From NCBI GenBank assembly GCA_037447605.1, contig CM074811.1, positions 2,620,809 through 2,684,808 of the forward strand: DNA of 64,000 bases, written 5' to 3'. Origin of the DNA: Zygnema circumcarinatum. Taxonomy: Eukaryota; Streptophyta; Zygnematophyceae; Zygnematales; Zygnemataceae. Below are positions 1-12,882 of this stretch, in pieces. The notes below the pieces were generated by a model. That model was not told where the DNA came from and searched no databases. It saw only the letters and a program-made list of their open reading frames with translations. Position 1 is the stretch's first letter. The number at the start of each line of letters is the position of its first letter. Made by a program: the position numbers and the translations under genes.

Positions 1-16
1 GGGGGGGGGGGGGGGG
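1..16. other. G homopolymer at window edge
   Basis: Sixteen consecutive G residues open the window directly before coding sequence. A run like this at a contig edge is more likely a sequencing or assembly artefact than genomic sequence. It explains why the 5' part of the first gene is missing. Confidence 0.6.
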
Positions 17-2413
17 TGGTTCAGGAAGATGCGAGTGGGAAGGCTATGATTTTTGGTGCGAGAAGTGCTTTCGGTCTTGAACTTCCTGTTGCTAGTGAAG
101 TGTTCGAGGAATGTCCAAGCTCCCTCGTGCGAGGCACGCTGGATTACCTTCAGGGGCTCAAGGTGCGGTTGGGCTCTATTATCTTTCTTACAAAATGTAC
201 TGCCAACGTAAAAAGACGAAAAAAAAAAAAAAAAAATTGCCTTTCTTGATTATGGAGCCGCTTTCTATATGGATAGAGAATTGGGCTATCTCACGGAGCA
301 GGGTTTTTGCAAGCTCAAGGGTGTATGAGAACTAGGTTTCTTTCTATGATGTATGACCCCTAGATGAGAACCTGCATTAGTCTCGATTCAGACCCATTTT
401 TCTGGTAGCATCAAGCTGGTAGCAGTTCGTTCAGTCCTTCTTGCAGTAGTTGTCAGTGGTTTTGATAGGACTCTGGCCAGTAGCAGTGATCAGGCGAACA
501 AATTAGCTTGTACATTCATCTCTGAACAAGTACGGGCAATACTTCTTCCTGTTAGTGCTGTCTTCAATACTGTGTGCTTTGGCTGCAATGGCCATTTAAA
601 TCACTTGAAAGCATAATTCAAGTGCAAAAGATCATAACAACTCAAACAGACATTGCATTGCATTGGATGCAGCAGATGTTGGGAGTGAAAAAGGTGGAGA
701 GAGTCCTCCCGATTGGCATGCCCCTGACAGTTGTAGGGGAGGTGTGTTTCCCTTTCTCTTGTTCCTTTCCTCGTGATTCTGTTTGTTGGCTGATATCCGA
801 GTTGTGTCAATATATATCTGCCATGGCGGGAGAGGCTGTTTGGCAGACGTCATGTACGCCCCCTTAATGGCCAATCTGAAACTTTTCAGAGTGAAATACT
901 CTTAAGGTGAAAGTCTAGACCGGACATCTCTTATTTGTATACTCATTGACTGGACTTCTTCTTTGGGAAGGCAACAGGCAGTTCGTGACGAGCAAGGCTC
1001 AGTGCGAATTCAAAGGCCGCATCGGGGATCTTTTTATGTGTCCAGCAAGAGCTTAGAGCAGCTTATCTCCACTTTAGGAAGATGGTCAAGGTGTGTTACG
1101 TTTAAGTGCCCACATATAGAAGCGCAGAGCTCTCTGCAACTGAAACAAAGCCATAAACTGTTTGTGTCTGTTGCTTGCTGAGATGTGCATTTTTCTGAGC
1201 TACCCGCGCTTTAGAACTGGCTGGTTTTCTCCTGTTCAGTGGTCTAATGGTGCATGTTTCACATAGAAGCATCATGGCAGTCGAAGTCCGTGATATCTTT
1301 CAGGCACTGAGTAGCATGCTAACTTTGTGCAGGTTGTATACATGGCTCTCCATCGGCTGTACTGCGATGGGAGTATGGCTCCTTGCTCGCCACACTCTCC
1401 ACCGCATGGGAGAGAAGCGCCGACGAATGGCATTGCGTCGCAGGTGGGTGTTATTTTAGCTTTACAAACTGCGACTCTTTTCGGAGCGCACGTGGCACTA
1501 CTTCACTTGCCTCCCTCACTTCCCTCTCCAGCTGTCCTTCCCGCAACTGTCTCCCTTCTCTGTCTGCGTCTGCGTGTTTCCTCGTGATGTTGAAATGGAC
1601 AGTTGTACTTACAACATCAACATCAACATTGTACTTACGGCTACGGGGGCCATGGTTTTACTTGTAATGCGAACATTAAGGTTCTAAATTGTCTTGTTTC
1701 GTGCCTGGTTAGATGTATTGCAAACAAGTCTTGATTTCTGACTTGAGCGTGCAGAGTGCTGGAAGCTGCTGCCCAACAGGAACAACATCTTGCTGACGGT
1801 GATCTCTTGAAACCATAGAACCATTACTATGCTCATGGCAAGAGAACAGCTTGCATTGTGTACAAGGGGAGGGGGGCTTAATAGGAGAGGCAGAACAAGG
1901 CGTACATTTCTGCTACGGAATCATCGTTATAGGAAGTTTCTCTGATTCCTTTTCGAGCGCAGATGTTACTTGATACGCAAACGCAGCGATTATGAGGAAA
2001 AAGGTTTCAAACAGCTTTTTAGTTAGCCTTACATTTGAAGGTTGTCATCTTGATTCAAACGGCCTCCCTTCTCTCAATTCGTGCAGGCCAGAGATCGAAT
2101 TCTGAAGCGGATGGAGAGAAGCCGGAGGGAATCCTGCCGGACCTTTGTGTTATCTGCCTCGAACAGAAGTACACGGCGGTTTTTGTTCCGTAAGCTCTCT
2201 CACTGATTCCTTCTTCAATCCCTCCCACACTATGAAGGAAAGGATCTCCTGCCTTTGAGGTGTAACTGAGTTTGTTCTGACAGCTCCTTTCTACGCGTTT
2301 GGCTGGTCAGGTGCGGTCACATGTGTTGCTGCTCCCTATGTTCTGCACAGCTGAGCAATTGCCCACTCTGTCGGCGGCACATCGACCAAGTTGTGCGAGC
2401 GTACCGCCATTAA
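17..2413 (+). CDS. MUL1/SP1-family membrane RING E3 ubiquitin ligase (5' partial)
   Basis: This family makes organelle outer-envelope E3 ubiquitin ligases: MUL1 on mitochondria, SP1/SPL on chloroplasts, where SP1 targets protein-import components. Exons fitted by phase are 17-162, 676-741, 978-1090, 1333-1443, 1755-1798, 2087-2189 and 2311-2413 (stop TAA). The first exons encode the GIDE-type intermembrane domain, with motifs VASEVFEE, LVRGTLDYLQGLK, VERVLPIG and VRIQRPHRG. The exon at 1333 encodes a hydrophobic segment (WLSIGCTAMGVWLLA) followed by basic residues, as expected for the second membrane span. The last two exons encode the C-terminal C3HC4 RING, split inside VFVPCGHMCC, with CVICLEQ before it and CPLCRRH after it. 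All six junctions keep frame. The N-terminus and first membrane span lie outside the window. Chloroplast versus mitochondrial location cannot be decided here. Confidence 0.88.
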
Positions 2414-4101
2414 TGATCCCTTGCCACGAAGGGATCTGTAAATATACTGCTCGAAATTTGTACGGAGCTGCCAATTTTTAGGCCAAGCTCTATGTACAGT
2501 TGTTTGACTTTGCATCAGAAAGTCGTGTGCTGGAGAAGTGTGTCAAGCAGTTAAAGACATCTGTTGGCAACGGCTGAGACAGTGTTGATGCGCAAAGGTT
2601 TCTGTTTAAAAAATGCCCATTGTAGATTCCGTCTTGTAACTCCTTTCACATTAGGGGGAGTCAGTCCTTCACGATCGCTTACGAAATTCCCTCATTCCTT
2701 ACACTAAAAGTCACTTCTTTCGTGAACGAGTTCCGGGTCGGGATCTGCAGCTCCGCCGAGCCCAACCGTACCGAAATGCGTACCGAAATGCGAACCGAAA
2801 TGCGTACCTAGTGTTGACAGGCTTATGAAATTGATTTTGCGATGGTCAAGGTGGTGTTTTATGTTAAATTTCCCCATGTGCCCTGAAAAGTCTTGCATAT
2901 GATTTATGGCATGTGACTGTAGAACTAATCTTTATACGAGGGTTTCGTATGATTAGACGGGCTGACTTGTCGGAATAAGTTACTTGTGCATCAACATGAC
3001 AGTCTGCTGATCCGCAAACCTTGCTCATAGGAGTTTCAGGACATTGGAAAAAAGGCAGTTGCAAGACAGTCCAAGCATCAACGAAGGCCCCACGTGTTGT
3101 TCTAAAAAGGAGCCACGTCCATTTGAATCATATGCAAGGGGCTGCCAAACAGGCTCACAACAAACAATCCGTCTTGCTCTCATGTCGTCTCTCAAATGTA
3201 CACTTGGGATGGCTGGTGAGCAAGTTCCTACAATACCTGCAACCACTAAGCTACACAGCATTCATACGGCATTAAGAAACCAGCCGTCACTCCAATACCA
3301 ATCAAAAGAACGCTCCAACACAAGCAGTAGCCACCTGCACCGCTCCTCTTCCCACCCACTCAGCCAACGCCGTACCGCCCAATCCTTCCCTTTCTAAAGA
3401 GGCAGCCGAAGCAGGGTTTATTCACAAAAGCAGAACAGCTACCAAAAGAAGGCTTCAGACAACAGAGTGGCGAACAGAAGCATGGAGCGGAGCACATGCG
3501 AAGCCTGCAAAACAGAACTTGTGCATTACAAACGTGCATCTGCATTGAGACTGAAAGTGCGGCTAAGTTCCAAGCGATATTCCAACGCCCGCATGTGATG
3601 TCCGAGCAGCATGCACCTGCACCCAACCAGGGAGCAGCCAATGTTGGCACACTGCGCTTGGACGAAATGTAAAGCTACAAGAGGCTCAAAACAAAGTACA
3701 GTCCGGGACATACATTGGTCAATAAGCCACCCAGCAGACTCGAGGTGATACTGCCTGGCTAGTCAGCCGGCTGGCCAGACAGGCAGCAGATACACAGTCC
3801 CTGAGGGGCTCTATCACGGAATGACGTTGCATGGGAAGTTAGCAGCTTCCCAACCGTTTTCAGTCAGCAGCCGGCACTGCATCTCCAGATGATGCTGGAT
3901 AGCTGCCCGGGAGCGAGGCCTTACCAGCAACGAAGGTGACCTATGGGGCTGGGGATCTTGAGTCTTGCTCTTACAGCACCCTGCTGCTGCACACCCAAAT
4001 ACAGGCCGTGGACACCAGACCAACCGTACTTCCCTCACCACGAGACACTAGTGTCAGTCCAGACCCCAGTTAGTAGATCTATCCTAGTGGGGGGTGGATC
4101 C
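2414..4101. other. Convergent intergenic / 3' UTR region
   Basis: This is the 3' space between two convergent genes and probably holds both 3' UTRs. No convincing exon was seen. A short imperfect tandem repeat of an ACCGAAATGCGT-like unit, about three copies, lies at about 2768-2808. The open frames here lack family signals and overlap each other on both strands. Confidence 0.5.
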
Positions 4102-6784
4102 CTACCAGAAAAGAAGGCGAGCAAGATAATCCCGGCTGGCGGTGACGGTTGCTTGAAACTGAAGTGGAACGTTCCCTGCCAATTCCGTGTCCGTTTCATG
4201 GTCCCACACACTGGCCATCGAACTGGCACTGGTGTTGCTGCTTCCACCGGATTGGCCCAAAGAAGACGATCCCCGAACAGCAGGGCTGAGGCTTCCCAGC
4301 AAACCATTGATGACCTGCTGAATCACTTCCTCAACCTCCGTCGAGGTTGGTTGCGACAGCTCCGCCACCTGAACAACAACCTTCAACTTATTCAGGAACC
4401 TCATGCAAAGCCACGGGTTGCGAAGACGGTGAATAACTTACAGTAGTGTACAAATTTGAACAAACCCAGGAAGAAACTTTCTATCTTTAAAAAAAAAACG
4501 GCGTGATTCTTGCAATGTGAAGCTCTTCTCTTTATATAGTGCCCTAAGCATTGCCTGCAAAACTAGACACAGGGTGAAGCCTTGTGATGTTTCCATCAAA
4601 GTGCAGCATCACTTGCACCAATTGAGATATACTGCCAAGAACCTCCTCAATGAAACTCACCTTGTCTGGATCAAGAGACCGCAGATAATCTAGAACTTCA
4701 TTCTGGTCATCTGTGACAACATTATCAACCTCCAGCTCTGCAAGAGTCCTCTTGCAATCCTCCAGCTCCTGCACAGAAACAAGACTGAGATCAGAAGTCT
4801 TTCATCGGGCTAAGTCCGATTAGCTCACAGTACAAACACATCGGGTAGGAAACGAGATAGTTGAAGCTTTAGACACCAGAGCCAGGAACAACACCTGAAA
4901 ACCCAAACAGCGGCGCTATAAAAGACCACGCAACCATTCAACGCATCGCTACATTCAGAGAAAAAACAGAATCTATGAGCATAAACAATAGACACCTGCA
5001 AACAGACATTTGTGCATAGTCAATCAATTCAGATTAGAGAATCTCAGCTCCGGACTAAGAATAATATTCACAGGCAGCACGGGACATCACTGGAAAAGAA
5101 CGTCAAACCGTGAGCGGAAAAGAAATGCAAGCAGAAGAATTTCAAAAGAAAGTTCTAGGACACTCAACATATTGATTGGTTCCAAAAAACCTTCCACAAG
5201 ACCGGTTATGAGATAATATGGCACACCTGTGAGGCTGCAGCCATCTGCGATTGGAGCTGCTGGATGTATGCCAATGCTTCTGGAGAAAGCTCTCCAAGAC
5301 CCCGAGGGACATCAAAAACGAGAGGCACAATCCCATCATTGTCGCTTCTACATGAGGTCCGCTCAGGAAAGGGCAGATACACATCATTTCTGGTGCCGGA
5401 TTCCAAGGACGAGGTCGCGGCCTCGTTACCCTCCGCATCCCTCGTGGAAGGCGGTAAGTCATCAGCCTGCCAGAGAGGACAACCTTCAGCACTGTCTGAG
5501 GACAGGTCAAGAGACCGTTGCAGGCACATGCGGTACTCCGCGTTTCTCAGGGTGTATCTGCATAGGAACAAGACGAGACAGCCCTCAGGACACTTCGCAA
5601 CATCTTTCAGAATATCAGGAAAGGACCACACTACTCTTTTTCGTAACTTTCAACGACAGTTCTTTATTCGGAAAGATGACTTCCTGGTCAGAAAAGAGTG
5701 ACTTCACAAATATCCAATTCTTCACTGAATAGCAATAGAGAATTGCACCTCACCCTGTCATCATTGCTGATACCAATAACCGGGCAAGAGGTTCTCGCTC
5801 CATTTCCACAGATACGTGAAATTGGTCCGATGGAAGTATTCCTAGCATGCCTGAGATAGTCCTCTTCATGGCGTCCATACTGTTTACAGAAGCATCTTTG
5901 CTTATGTGACTCACGTCCAGAGGCTCTATTTCTTGAATCAGGCTCAGCAAAACGGATCGATCCCTGGCCTGCCAACCACAGAGACATTCGTGATTACACT
6001 TCCTGGTAGCTCTTTCATTCATACTCTTCAAAAGCGACTTCTCATTCAAGCCTCTGACCCCATGGACCTCCACACCCCCTGACGATTGTTGCAGCTTCTA
6101 AAACAGAAGGAAAAAGCGACCAAGGCAAACGTGCAGAATTCAGAAAGTTATCACAAATTCAGACTACAAAGACAAAAGTAACATCAACAAACTCTTGCCG
6201 GTACACTTCAAGCGCGTGCTCCAGTGAACTCTACGGAACCACACGCCAGGCACGTTTTCCACACTTAAACACGCTGAAACCTGAACGGCCTTCAGATTCC
6301 TACTGCATGTATGGAGATGTTAAATTTGCACACCAATTCTAACATCAGCATGTCAGCAGTGCACACTCACTTTTCTTGATGGTCCTTTCCTTGATTGAAA
6401 CCTCTCGCTGGCACTGCTATCGCTCTCGGCACCTTCCCAGAACCCCCCCCCCATGCCGGGCAGCAAGCACACTGTACTTCTTACCCCCCTTGACATGCTA
6501 CCGGTCACCTTCTTCCTTCCACTAAGCTCCTCCCTTCCAAAATCCTCATACAAATACCCTAAGCTGCACGCTTGCGGCTGACTAATACGTCCAAACCTCA
6601 TCATCTTCCTGCCCGCCCTCTTCTCCCCTCTCGCGGAGCTCCCTTGCAGCATGCAATTCCCACCCTCATTCTTTCTTGCCGCAACTGCCTCCTCCACATG
6701 TGCGGACGGTACAGCAGGAGCCGCACATCCTACACCTCTCCCTGCGCTCATGAGCGACACACCGGAAGACAAACAGCCCGCCAT
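4102..6784 (-). CDS. DUF760 family protein, probably chloroplast-targeted
   Basis: The function is not established. Land-plant relatives (the At3g17800/At1g48450 group) are plastid-predicted and some are UV or stress responsive. Five exons on the minus strand keep frame throughout: 6371-6784 (ATG at 6784), 5754-6097, 5227-5557, 4661-4768 and 4102-4368, giving 487 aa. The core is at about residues 182-275, with LLSLIQEIEPLDVS, MKRTISGMLGILPSDQF and YTLRNAEYRMCL. The C-terminal part has ALAYIQQLQSQM, a short coiled coil, VLDYLRSLDPDKV and AELSQPTSTEVEE, in the order typical of this family. The first exon is Arg/Ser/Gly-rich without acidic clusters, compatible with a transit peptide. The last ~60 residues are Ser/Gly-rich and lineage-specific. 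The start codon is 743 bp from the divergent PPR gene. Confidence 0.82.
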
Positions 6785-7527
6785 TGCAGAGCTCTCTCCC
6801 TCTTTTGCTCCTCCCTGCCTCTCTCCCTCTCCCTCTCTCGCTCTCTCCCTCTCCCTCCCTCTCCCTCTCCTGGACCTCCAGGACAGGTGTCACTTACAGG
6901 ACCTCGCTCCCTCCCTCCCAGGCAGCCGCAACCCCCCCCCAATATCCCCCACTTTCCTGTGCCGTCCATTCGGAATCCGTCCCGTGCAAACCCGTTGCAC
7001 GTAAGAACAACAGCGCGCCATGCGCTGGCAGAGTATCTGTTCCATGTGTTTGGACGCCCGGCGGCCTTGTGGCAGGGCGGCCCCGAGCGCGAGCGAGGCC
7101 GCGACTGGAGCGAGCGGAACCTGTACGGACGCCTCCCCATTGGCGCCCTCCAACGCGGCAGATCGCCGGTGGCTGCCGGCCGGCAGCAGGACTGCCGCTG
7201 ACCGGCAGGTTTGAATGGCGGAAGGTGAGGTTCTGAAGGGGCCCAACCGGACGGCCGTGGGGACGACCCGCCGGCGTGGCTGCCGGCCGGCGGCCAGCAA
7301 CGGACCGCTCCGACGGGTCGACGTCGCTTCACATGCGTGAATCCGTCAGAAATCGAAACGGTCACAGGACTGCCCTGAGAATACTGTACATAGACCCTTA
7401 GCATAAAGTCACAAATGTACTTCATTTTGGATTCAATCATTCAATACATAGAATCGCTTCGTAAAGTCAAGCATTTCGTGAACACACTCCAGCAGAGCTG
7501 CCTCCCCAGTTCCCTCCAGCCGCCGCC
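6785..7527. promoter_or_regulatory. Divergent promoter region between DUF760 and PPR genes
   Basis: The two start codons face away from each other across 743 bp. Next to the DUF760 start the DNA is CT-rich (6790-6890; GA-rich on that gene's strand). The middle is GC-rich and contains two direct copies of GTGGCTGCCGGCCGGC at about 7170-7186 and 7275-7290, each holding the palindrome GCCGGCCGGC. No TATA box was obvious. A shared bidirectional promoter is an inference from spacing. Confidence 0.45.
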
Positions 7528-10500
7528 ATGGCGGCCCTCCGCCCCTGCACGCAGCTCCACTGTCCCTTCTACCCTGCTGGAAGGCCCGGGCTTTCTTGGC
7601 GGCCATGGAGGCGGAGTGAGGACGACAGTTTGGCGCTGCGCTCTGTCCCCAAACGTGTGCTTTCGGCTTGGAAGGGTGCCACATGTCAGGCTGTGAGGGA
7701 ACGCTCCGCGAGAAGCAAGTCGCAGGCTCCCCTGAAGGTGGTGCTGTTGGAGCAGAAGCGATGGAGCCGCAGGGTGCAGGCGTTGGTCAAGCAACTTGAA
7801 GCATCTATGCCCGATATCACAGATGAGGAGCTTTCTGGCTTATTGGATAGGTAGGGCGTCTGGAATTCGCAGGCTTCAAGGTCTTTTCTCTCTTCTTAAG
7901 AATAATGTGAGGTTCGAGTCGTGGAAGCATCTTTGGTGCAGTCGTATATAATACTGCTTGAAATTCGTTCGCGCTTGGAAGCGTTCGCCGACAGTTTGAC
8001 CAAGAAAACCAAATGAAGGATTTGAAATGGACATTTTTTAGAGAATGTCAAGTAATCATTTGGTTTTATATTCTCCACTTGTTCTTCTGATAGCATGTCT
8101 TCGTTGAAGGGAAAACGAATGGGGGTGTGTGGTAACGCACGTGCGGAGAAGCTTACAAATTTAATGAACCGTGGTGCTAGCCATATTCACTGCGTGAAGA
8201 AGGGGTTGTCATGCCGCTTTAATGGCGCGTTTATTCGTTTTATATAAGTACGGACGCCACCACGCTAATGTTCGGGCATGCACAACATGTGGACCTCCAA
8301 GTGGTGAAAGTCGAGAGGAATGAGTTGCATGCCATGTCAACGCATGCTCGAGACGTTAACCTTTGAATGACAAGTCAGAAGAAATTGTGAGGTTATAAAA
8401 GTTATAGCAAATTTCGTTCAAGAACATGCCATTCTGAAAGGGGAAATTTCCGAAGTCCTCTCTAGGTGGGCAACCTATGTAAAAGAAGAGCTGTGACAGC
8501 AGTGGTAGAGGGAGGGAAATGCACTTGCAGATGGGCGAAATCTACTCGGCCCGAGCGACGGGACATGCTCCTTGTCTTGAAGGCATTGGACTGTACAGCG
8601 GGTCGTTTGCTCTGCTGCAGGGTAAGCATTGCCACGATTGGAGGAAAATAGAGAGCTGCTTCAGCGTGAATCCAAGGAAGATTGCTGGCTTGTCGGAGTC
8701 CCTGATTCAAGTTCGAATTATGCAAATTTCTTGCTGATGTCATGCATATGAGAAGACATCGCCTAAGCTTCCTTCTGGTATTGGGAAAAATAGGATTACT
8801 GTAGAATATATTAACATAAGATAGGGGTGTTGTAGCTAGAGTTCAAAACACGACAGCAAATGCATTTGCGGGAGCTTCTTCTCTTTGTCTCGCTTGTATG
8901 GAGGCAGCATTCAGAGTGTAACAGCCTGTCCCAATCGATATGGCCATTTGCAGAGTCGTGGAGACTTGGCCTGTACGTGAGAGATCGAGGGATGTGAAAG
9001 ACTTGCTGACTTTATGGAACTCTCAATAACTGACAGCCGGATGTGATTGGCTGGAGGGAAACAGGTATCTGAGTGGGCTCTGTCACAGGAATGGTTTGAA
9101 GCTAACGTTCGTGATTTTGCCACACTGTTGGACCGGTATGGAAAAAACTCGCGGTTAGAGGAAATGGAGGCCACTTTTCATCGAATGCAAGAAAATGGCT
9201 TTCCTGCAGATCTTGTGGCATACACCATTATGATCAGTGCATGGGGAAGAGGAGGGCAAATGGCCAAGGCAGTTGAGTACTTTCAGGACATGAAGGCTCA
9301 CGGGATTGAGCCAGATCTGATGACTTACTCATCAGTCATGAGTGCATATGGCGAGGGAGGCTCCCCCGAAAAGGCTGAGGAGGTGCTGCGGGTGAGCAGT
9401 GCAGATCTGTGTACATGGGTGAATGGCCTATTAAGGCAATTTCACTTTTTTGCCTTTTCAGGGGTTCTGACTATCTGAGTGAAAACTGCTCTTGAGGCTG
9501 CTCCTTTGATTCATGATACTTGGATGGTATGATGGTAGTAGAAAACCCCTCCCGACGACAAGGTGAAGAGGCGTCCAGAGGCATAGCTAAACTAATGTGG
9601 CTCTGGGAGAGTCTGAGAGCCCGTCATAAGTTGCAAGTGGCTGCACCCAAAAAACCACGGAAAAGAAGCCCCTAGTTGAGGATGTATCACAAACTTTTGA
9701 TGGGTGAACTGTTCTCCTCTTGGAATGCCTCTCTTCTTCGCTTTTGCGTCTTGCTGAGCAGTCTGTGTTGATGCCGTCTGGCAGAGAACATGTATGTCCA
9801 TCACCTCGGCAAAGAACCAGCAGAATGTGGAGCCCTGCTCCTTGGTTCATGGTTGACTGCAATACTGAGGCAGCTCATCAGTGCGGCAGGAGATCGAAAA
9901 TGCAGGGCTAGGCAGTTCTCGGTCGTACACAGTCCTGATCGCAGCGTATGGAAGAAAGCTGCAACCCCAGGAGGCGAGCCGTATCTTTCGGGAGATGCAG
10001 ACAAAAGCGAAGATCATCCCGGATACCAAGGCTTATACAGCACTAATGGATGCCTTCATAAAAGCGGGAGACCTGGAAAAGGCGAAGTCAATCTTCCAGG
10101 TGCGGTCTAGGAGTCTTTAGCGACTATGGAGGATATGGAGATTCCTTTGCAGAGGCAAAAATGCCATTATAAAAACGGTGATGCCATCTTTAGAAGCAGA
10201 TTGGACTTCCAGTCAAATTCTTTATCCTTAGGATTTGAAGTTACCTCATCTATTGTTAAATGCTTGAAGAGGACAACTGTATGTATACGACCAGTGCTTG
10301 CTTAATTGTGTTAGAACTGTGAGAATTAGTTAAGTGGGCATGAACCGAATTCTTCAAGTAATGAACTTGAAGTTGAGCAGCACACAGTCGTCCGGTTCAT
10401 GCAGCTTCAGCTGTTAGGAAATGGAAGGTAGGCGCAGGTTATGGTGAAAACTATGAAGTAGTACTGTTCAGTACCACAAGGTCTGATAATGCCCATGGTG

Positions 10501-11666
10501 TCATTCAATCGTTGGGGTGTCCCAGACAATGAAGGAAGTTGGAGTCCCTATTGACGATGCAGCACGAGCCCTTCTCGTGGAAGCTTTTGGGAGGGCAGAC
10601 CGCTGTTCAGAAGCAGTACAGCTGGTATTGGAGGCTGAGAAGGGGAGTATTCGTGCTGGAGTGAACACATACGCAGCACTTATTACTGTCTTTGGACTCC
10701 ATGGCTTGTGTAAGCACTTTTTTACTTTTACGTATGTGTTGAAGCGTGAGCAGACTCCGTTGGCATACCCTTGTTTGTGTCCGCTGTTGACTAGCAAGAG
10801 TTAGGGTCAAAGAGTAGTATGATGGACTCGAGGGTGAGTGGCATTAGGGGAAGTTTTGGGCTGCGGTGAAAGAATTGCTTGGAGGTATGGGATATGGGCA
10901 CACGAAAGGACCAGCGTGGCACGAGAGTTGCAGGATTCTTCCATGACGTCGTGACCACATGGCTTGTTTCAAGACTCTGCTGGGTTACTGTTAAACCTGT
11001 AATGCTTTCCTCAGCAAATGGGTTGCTTTTATCGGCACTCTCTTTTTATTTATCTTCTAGGATCAAACTTTCCAAACAAAATATAGTTAAATTAGAGAGG
11101 GTGTTGAGGGTTTCTGGACTGCAGTGGAAGAAGCTCAGGAGGTCTTCGACGAAATGGTAGCAGCAAAACAACCTCTTGGCAGGAGGGTATATGCCGCTTT
11201 GTTTTGCGCCTATGCCGCTGCTGGACGTGAGGAGTCTGCCATGGAGCTGTACAGGAAGATGGAAGATGGCGGATGGATGCCCACCAGGAGGCAGTACACG
11301 GAGATGATTGAAGCCCTCCTTGAGGGGGGCTTGAAGGCAGCGGCACAATCTCTGCTTGACACGTGGCGCCAATTGGGTCCTCTGCGAGCCCGTGAAGTTG
11401 AGCGTATGGAGAAGCTGAGGGAACAGCCAACTGTAGGCTTAGGGCCCAGTGGTGGTCTGCATAAAGTGCCAAGAGGGGAAGAAGCCGCAATGGCAGAGTC
11501 GGGCTATGGAGGGAATGACAACCAGGGGAGTACTAGTGGGGAGGATACGGAGGGTGGACGGGAGACTGGCTTGAATCCATATGAAGAGATGGAGAGTGGG
11601 AGAGGGTCGAGACCGGAAGTAGCGGGAGGCGTCTCTCGTGGGGTCTCAACGAGAGTGGAAAGATAG
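7528..11666 (+). CDS. P-class pentatricopeptide repeat (PPR) protein
   Basis: PPR proteins bind single-stranded organellar RNA one base per 35-residue repeat and act in processing, stability or translation. The ATG at 7528 sits in a strong CCGCCGCCATGG context. Exons are 7528-7850, 8531-8621, 9065-9391, 9890-10099, 10526-10709 and 11125-11666 (558 aa), all in phase. About nine tandem ~35-residue helical repeats start in the third exon, with the usual pattern (VAYTIMISAWGRGG, MTYSSVMSAYGEGG, KAYTALMDAFIKAG, NTYAALITVFGLHG). No E, DYW or SMR domain follows, so it is a P-class protein. The C-terminal ~100 residues are Gly/Ser/Glu-rich and unstructured. The N-terminus is Arg/Ser/Ala-rich, consistent with plastid or mitochondrial import. 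I could not tie it to a named orthologue. Confidence 0.85.
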
Positions 11667-12109
11667 GAAGAGGACCTTTGTCGGGCATGTTTCACATTAA
11701 CAAATGGTATGGGCACTTGGAAGACCCATGTCTGCAGAATGGTTGGGAGGGTGTTGTACGGACATAAGGCTGTGATCTATTATGGCAGACATTACAACAA
11801 CTCTATATCGTTTCTGGACGCCTCTGAATTTTACTCACAACGGAAACCGGCTGAAGGCCTGAATTTCGTCACATGGCAGCCGTAGCAGCGCTGGCACCGC
11901 CATATGGAACTTGCGGCCCTATGTCGCTGTAATTGACAAATGGAATGCTCGGTAGTGGCTGGTAGAGAGCGCAATGTTAATAATGCTGAATAAACAGCCG
12001 AAATCAACTTCTTCAACCTGGAATAAGGCATTACAAGACAAAGCAAAAATGCAAATCCTTTGGTAGTTTCAGACCTAAAAAAGGGTTAAGGATAGCTTTT
12101 AGAAGTGGA
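11667..12109. other. 3' flank of PPR gene
   Basis: AT-richer sequence after the PPR stop codon, probably its 3' UTR. No gene or repeat structure was recognised before the repeat that starts near 12110. Confidence 0.4.
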
Positions 12110-12111
12110 GG

Positions 12112-12200
12112 GAAATGGCATTGAACTCACGATGGTGAGGCCATCAAATGTACATGGACAAAAGCAGCATATGGAACCACGAGGGACTGGTCGCAAACGA
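12112..12200 (+). repeat. Dispersed repeat family, copy A
   Basis: One copy of a repeat seen repeatedly in this window. It starts with a purine tract and then a form of GGCATTGATCTCAC, GGTGAGGCCATCAAATG, TACATGGACAAAAGCAGC, GGAACCACGAGG and CTAAGCAC. Related copies lie at about 18704, 20140, 39057, 46948 (same orientation) and about 37980-38065 (opposite). See the separate finding. Confidence 0.7.
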
Positions 12201-12201
12201 C

Positions 12202-12880
12202 CTAAGCACTAAAGAAAATGACTAGGTGAGATTGCGTGTGCTTTCGAAGTTTCGAGTTCGTGTAAGTGGCACCACCAAGACTAATATCCCGCATAGGTCT
12301 GCAGACAGCAGACTGAATGAGCCCCAAGGGTTTTGCGAAAAAGGTAGAGCTAGAGGGGAAAGGTAAGCGGGTCATTTTGCCTTGACCACATCCGGAACAG
12401 AAGTCCATTTTTTCACTAGAAAAGGAGTCTAAGCCCAATACTAATCCCTTGCCTAGAGCCTTGAGATTACTCTTAGCAAGATGGCCAAAATAAAGGTGCC
12501 GCCGAGCAAAGGTAAGAGACTAGTCAGCTTTATGAAGGTGAGCATGCCCAAGAGCGGCAGCAAACGTGGTGAGAGAAAACAGTCACCTTTCTTGCGTCCG
12601 TGCCCACCAACGGCCGTTGGAGTAAAAAAGATAACTCCCTTTCGGATAAAAAGAGCTGAAATGCCTAAAGTGAGGATAGCGCCTACAGACAACAAATTTT
12701 TAGTCATCCCGGAGACTAAACAAACAACATCGATGACGGAGCGCTGGCCGTCAACCAAAGTGGATACCTTGCCAACATGGGTCGCAGTCAAAGAACGATT
12801 ATCCCTTAAAAAGATCGTCAAAGGGACAGATAAAGGAGAAATCCGAGAGAACCATTTACGGCAAAAAGCTGAGTGGTGAG
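12202..12880 (-). mobile_element. Degenerate Ty1/copia retrotransposon fragment
   Basis: Minus-strand translation resembles part of a Ty1/copia polyprotein: an end-of-protease region (LTATHVGKVSTLVDGQ, MTKNLLSVGAI) followed by the GAG-pre-integrase segment (LYFGHLAKSNLKALGKG, CSGCGQGKMTRLPFPSSS, LGGATY). The two parts are in different frames and an in-frame TAG lies before LTFARRHLYFGHL, so it is a dead remnant. No LTRs, reverse transcriptase or RNase H were found. Its upstream side abuts a foldback element at 12883. Confidence 0.75.
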
Positions 12881-12882
12881 AG

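Noticed and set aside
3943-4446. 167-residue plus-strand frame
   Set aside because: It is antisense to the last DUF760 exon, whose protein sequence matches the family.
5229-5732. 167- and 145-residue plus-strand frames
   Set aside because: Both are shadows of the third DUF760 exon on the opposite strand.
6748-7440. 230-residue minus-strand frame in the DUF760/PPR spacer
   Set aside because: It overlaps the DUF760 start codon, is Arg/Gly/Pro-rich from GC-rich and GA-rich DNA, and shows no family motif.
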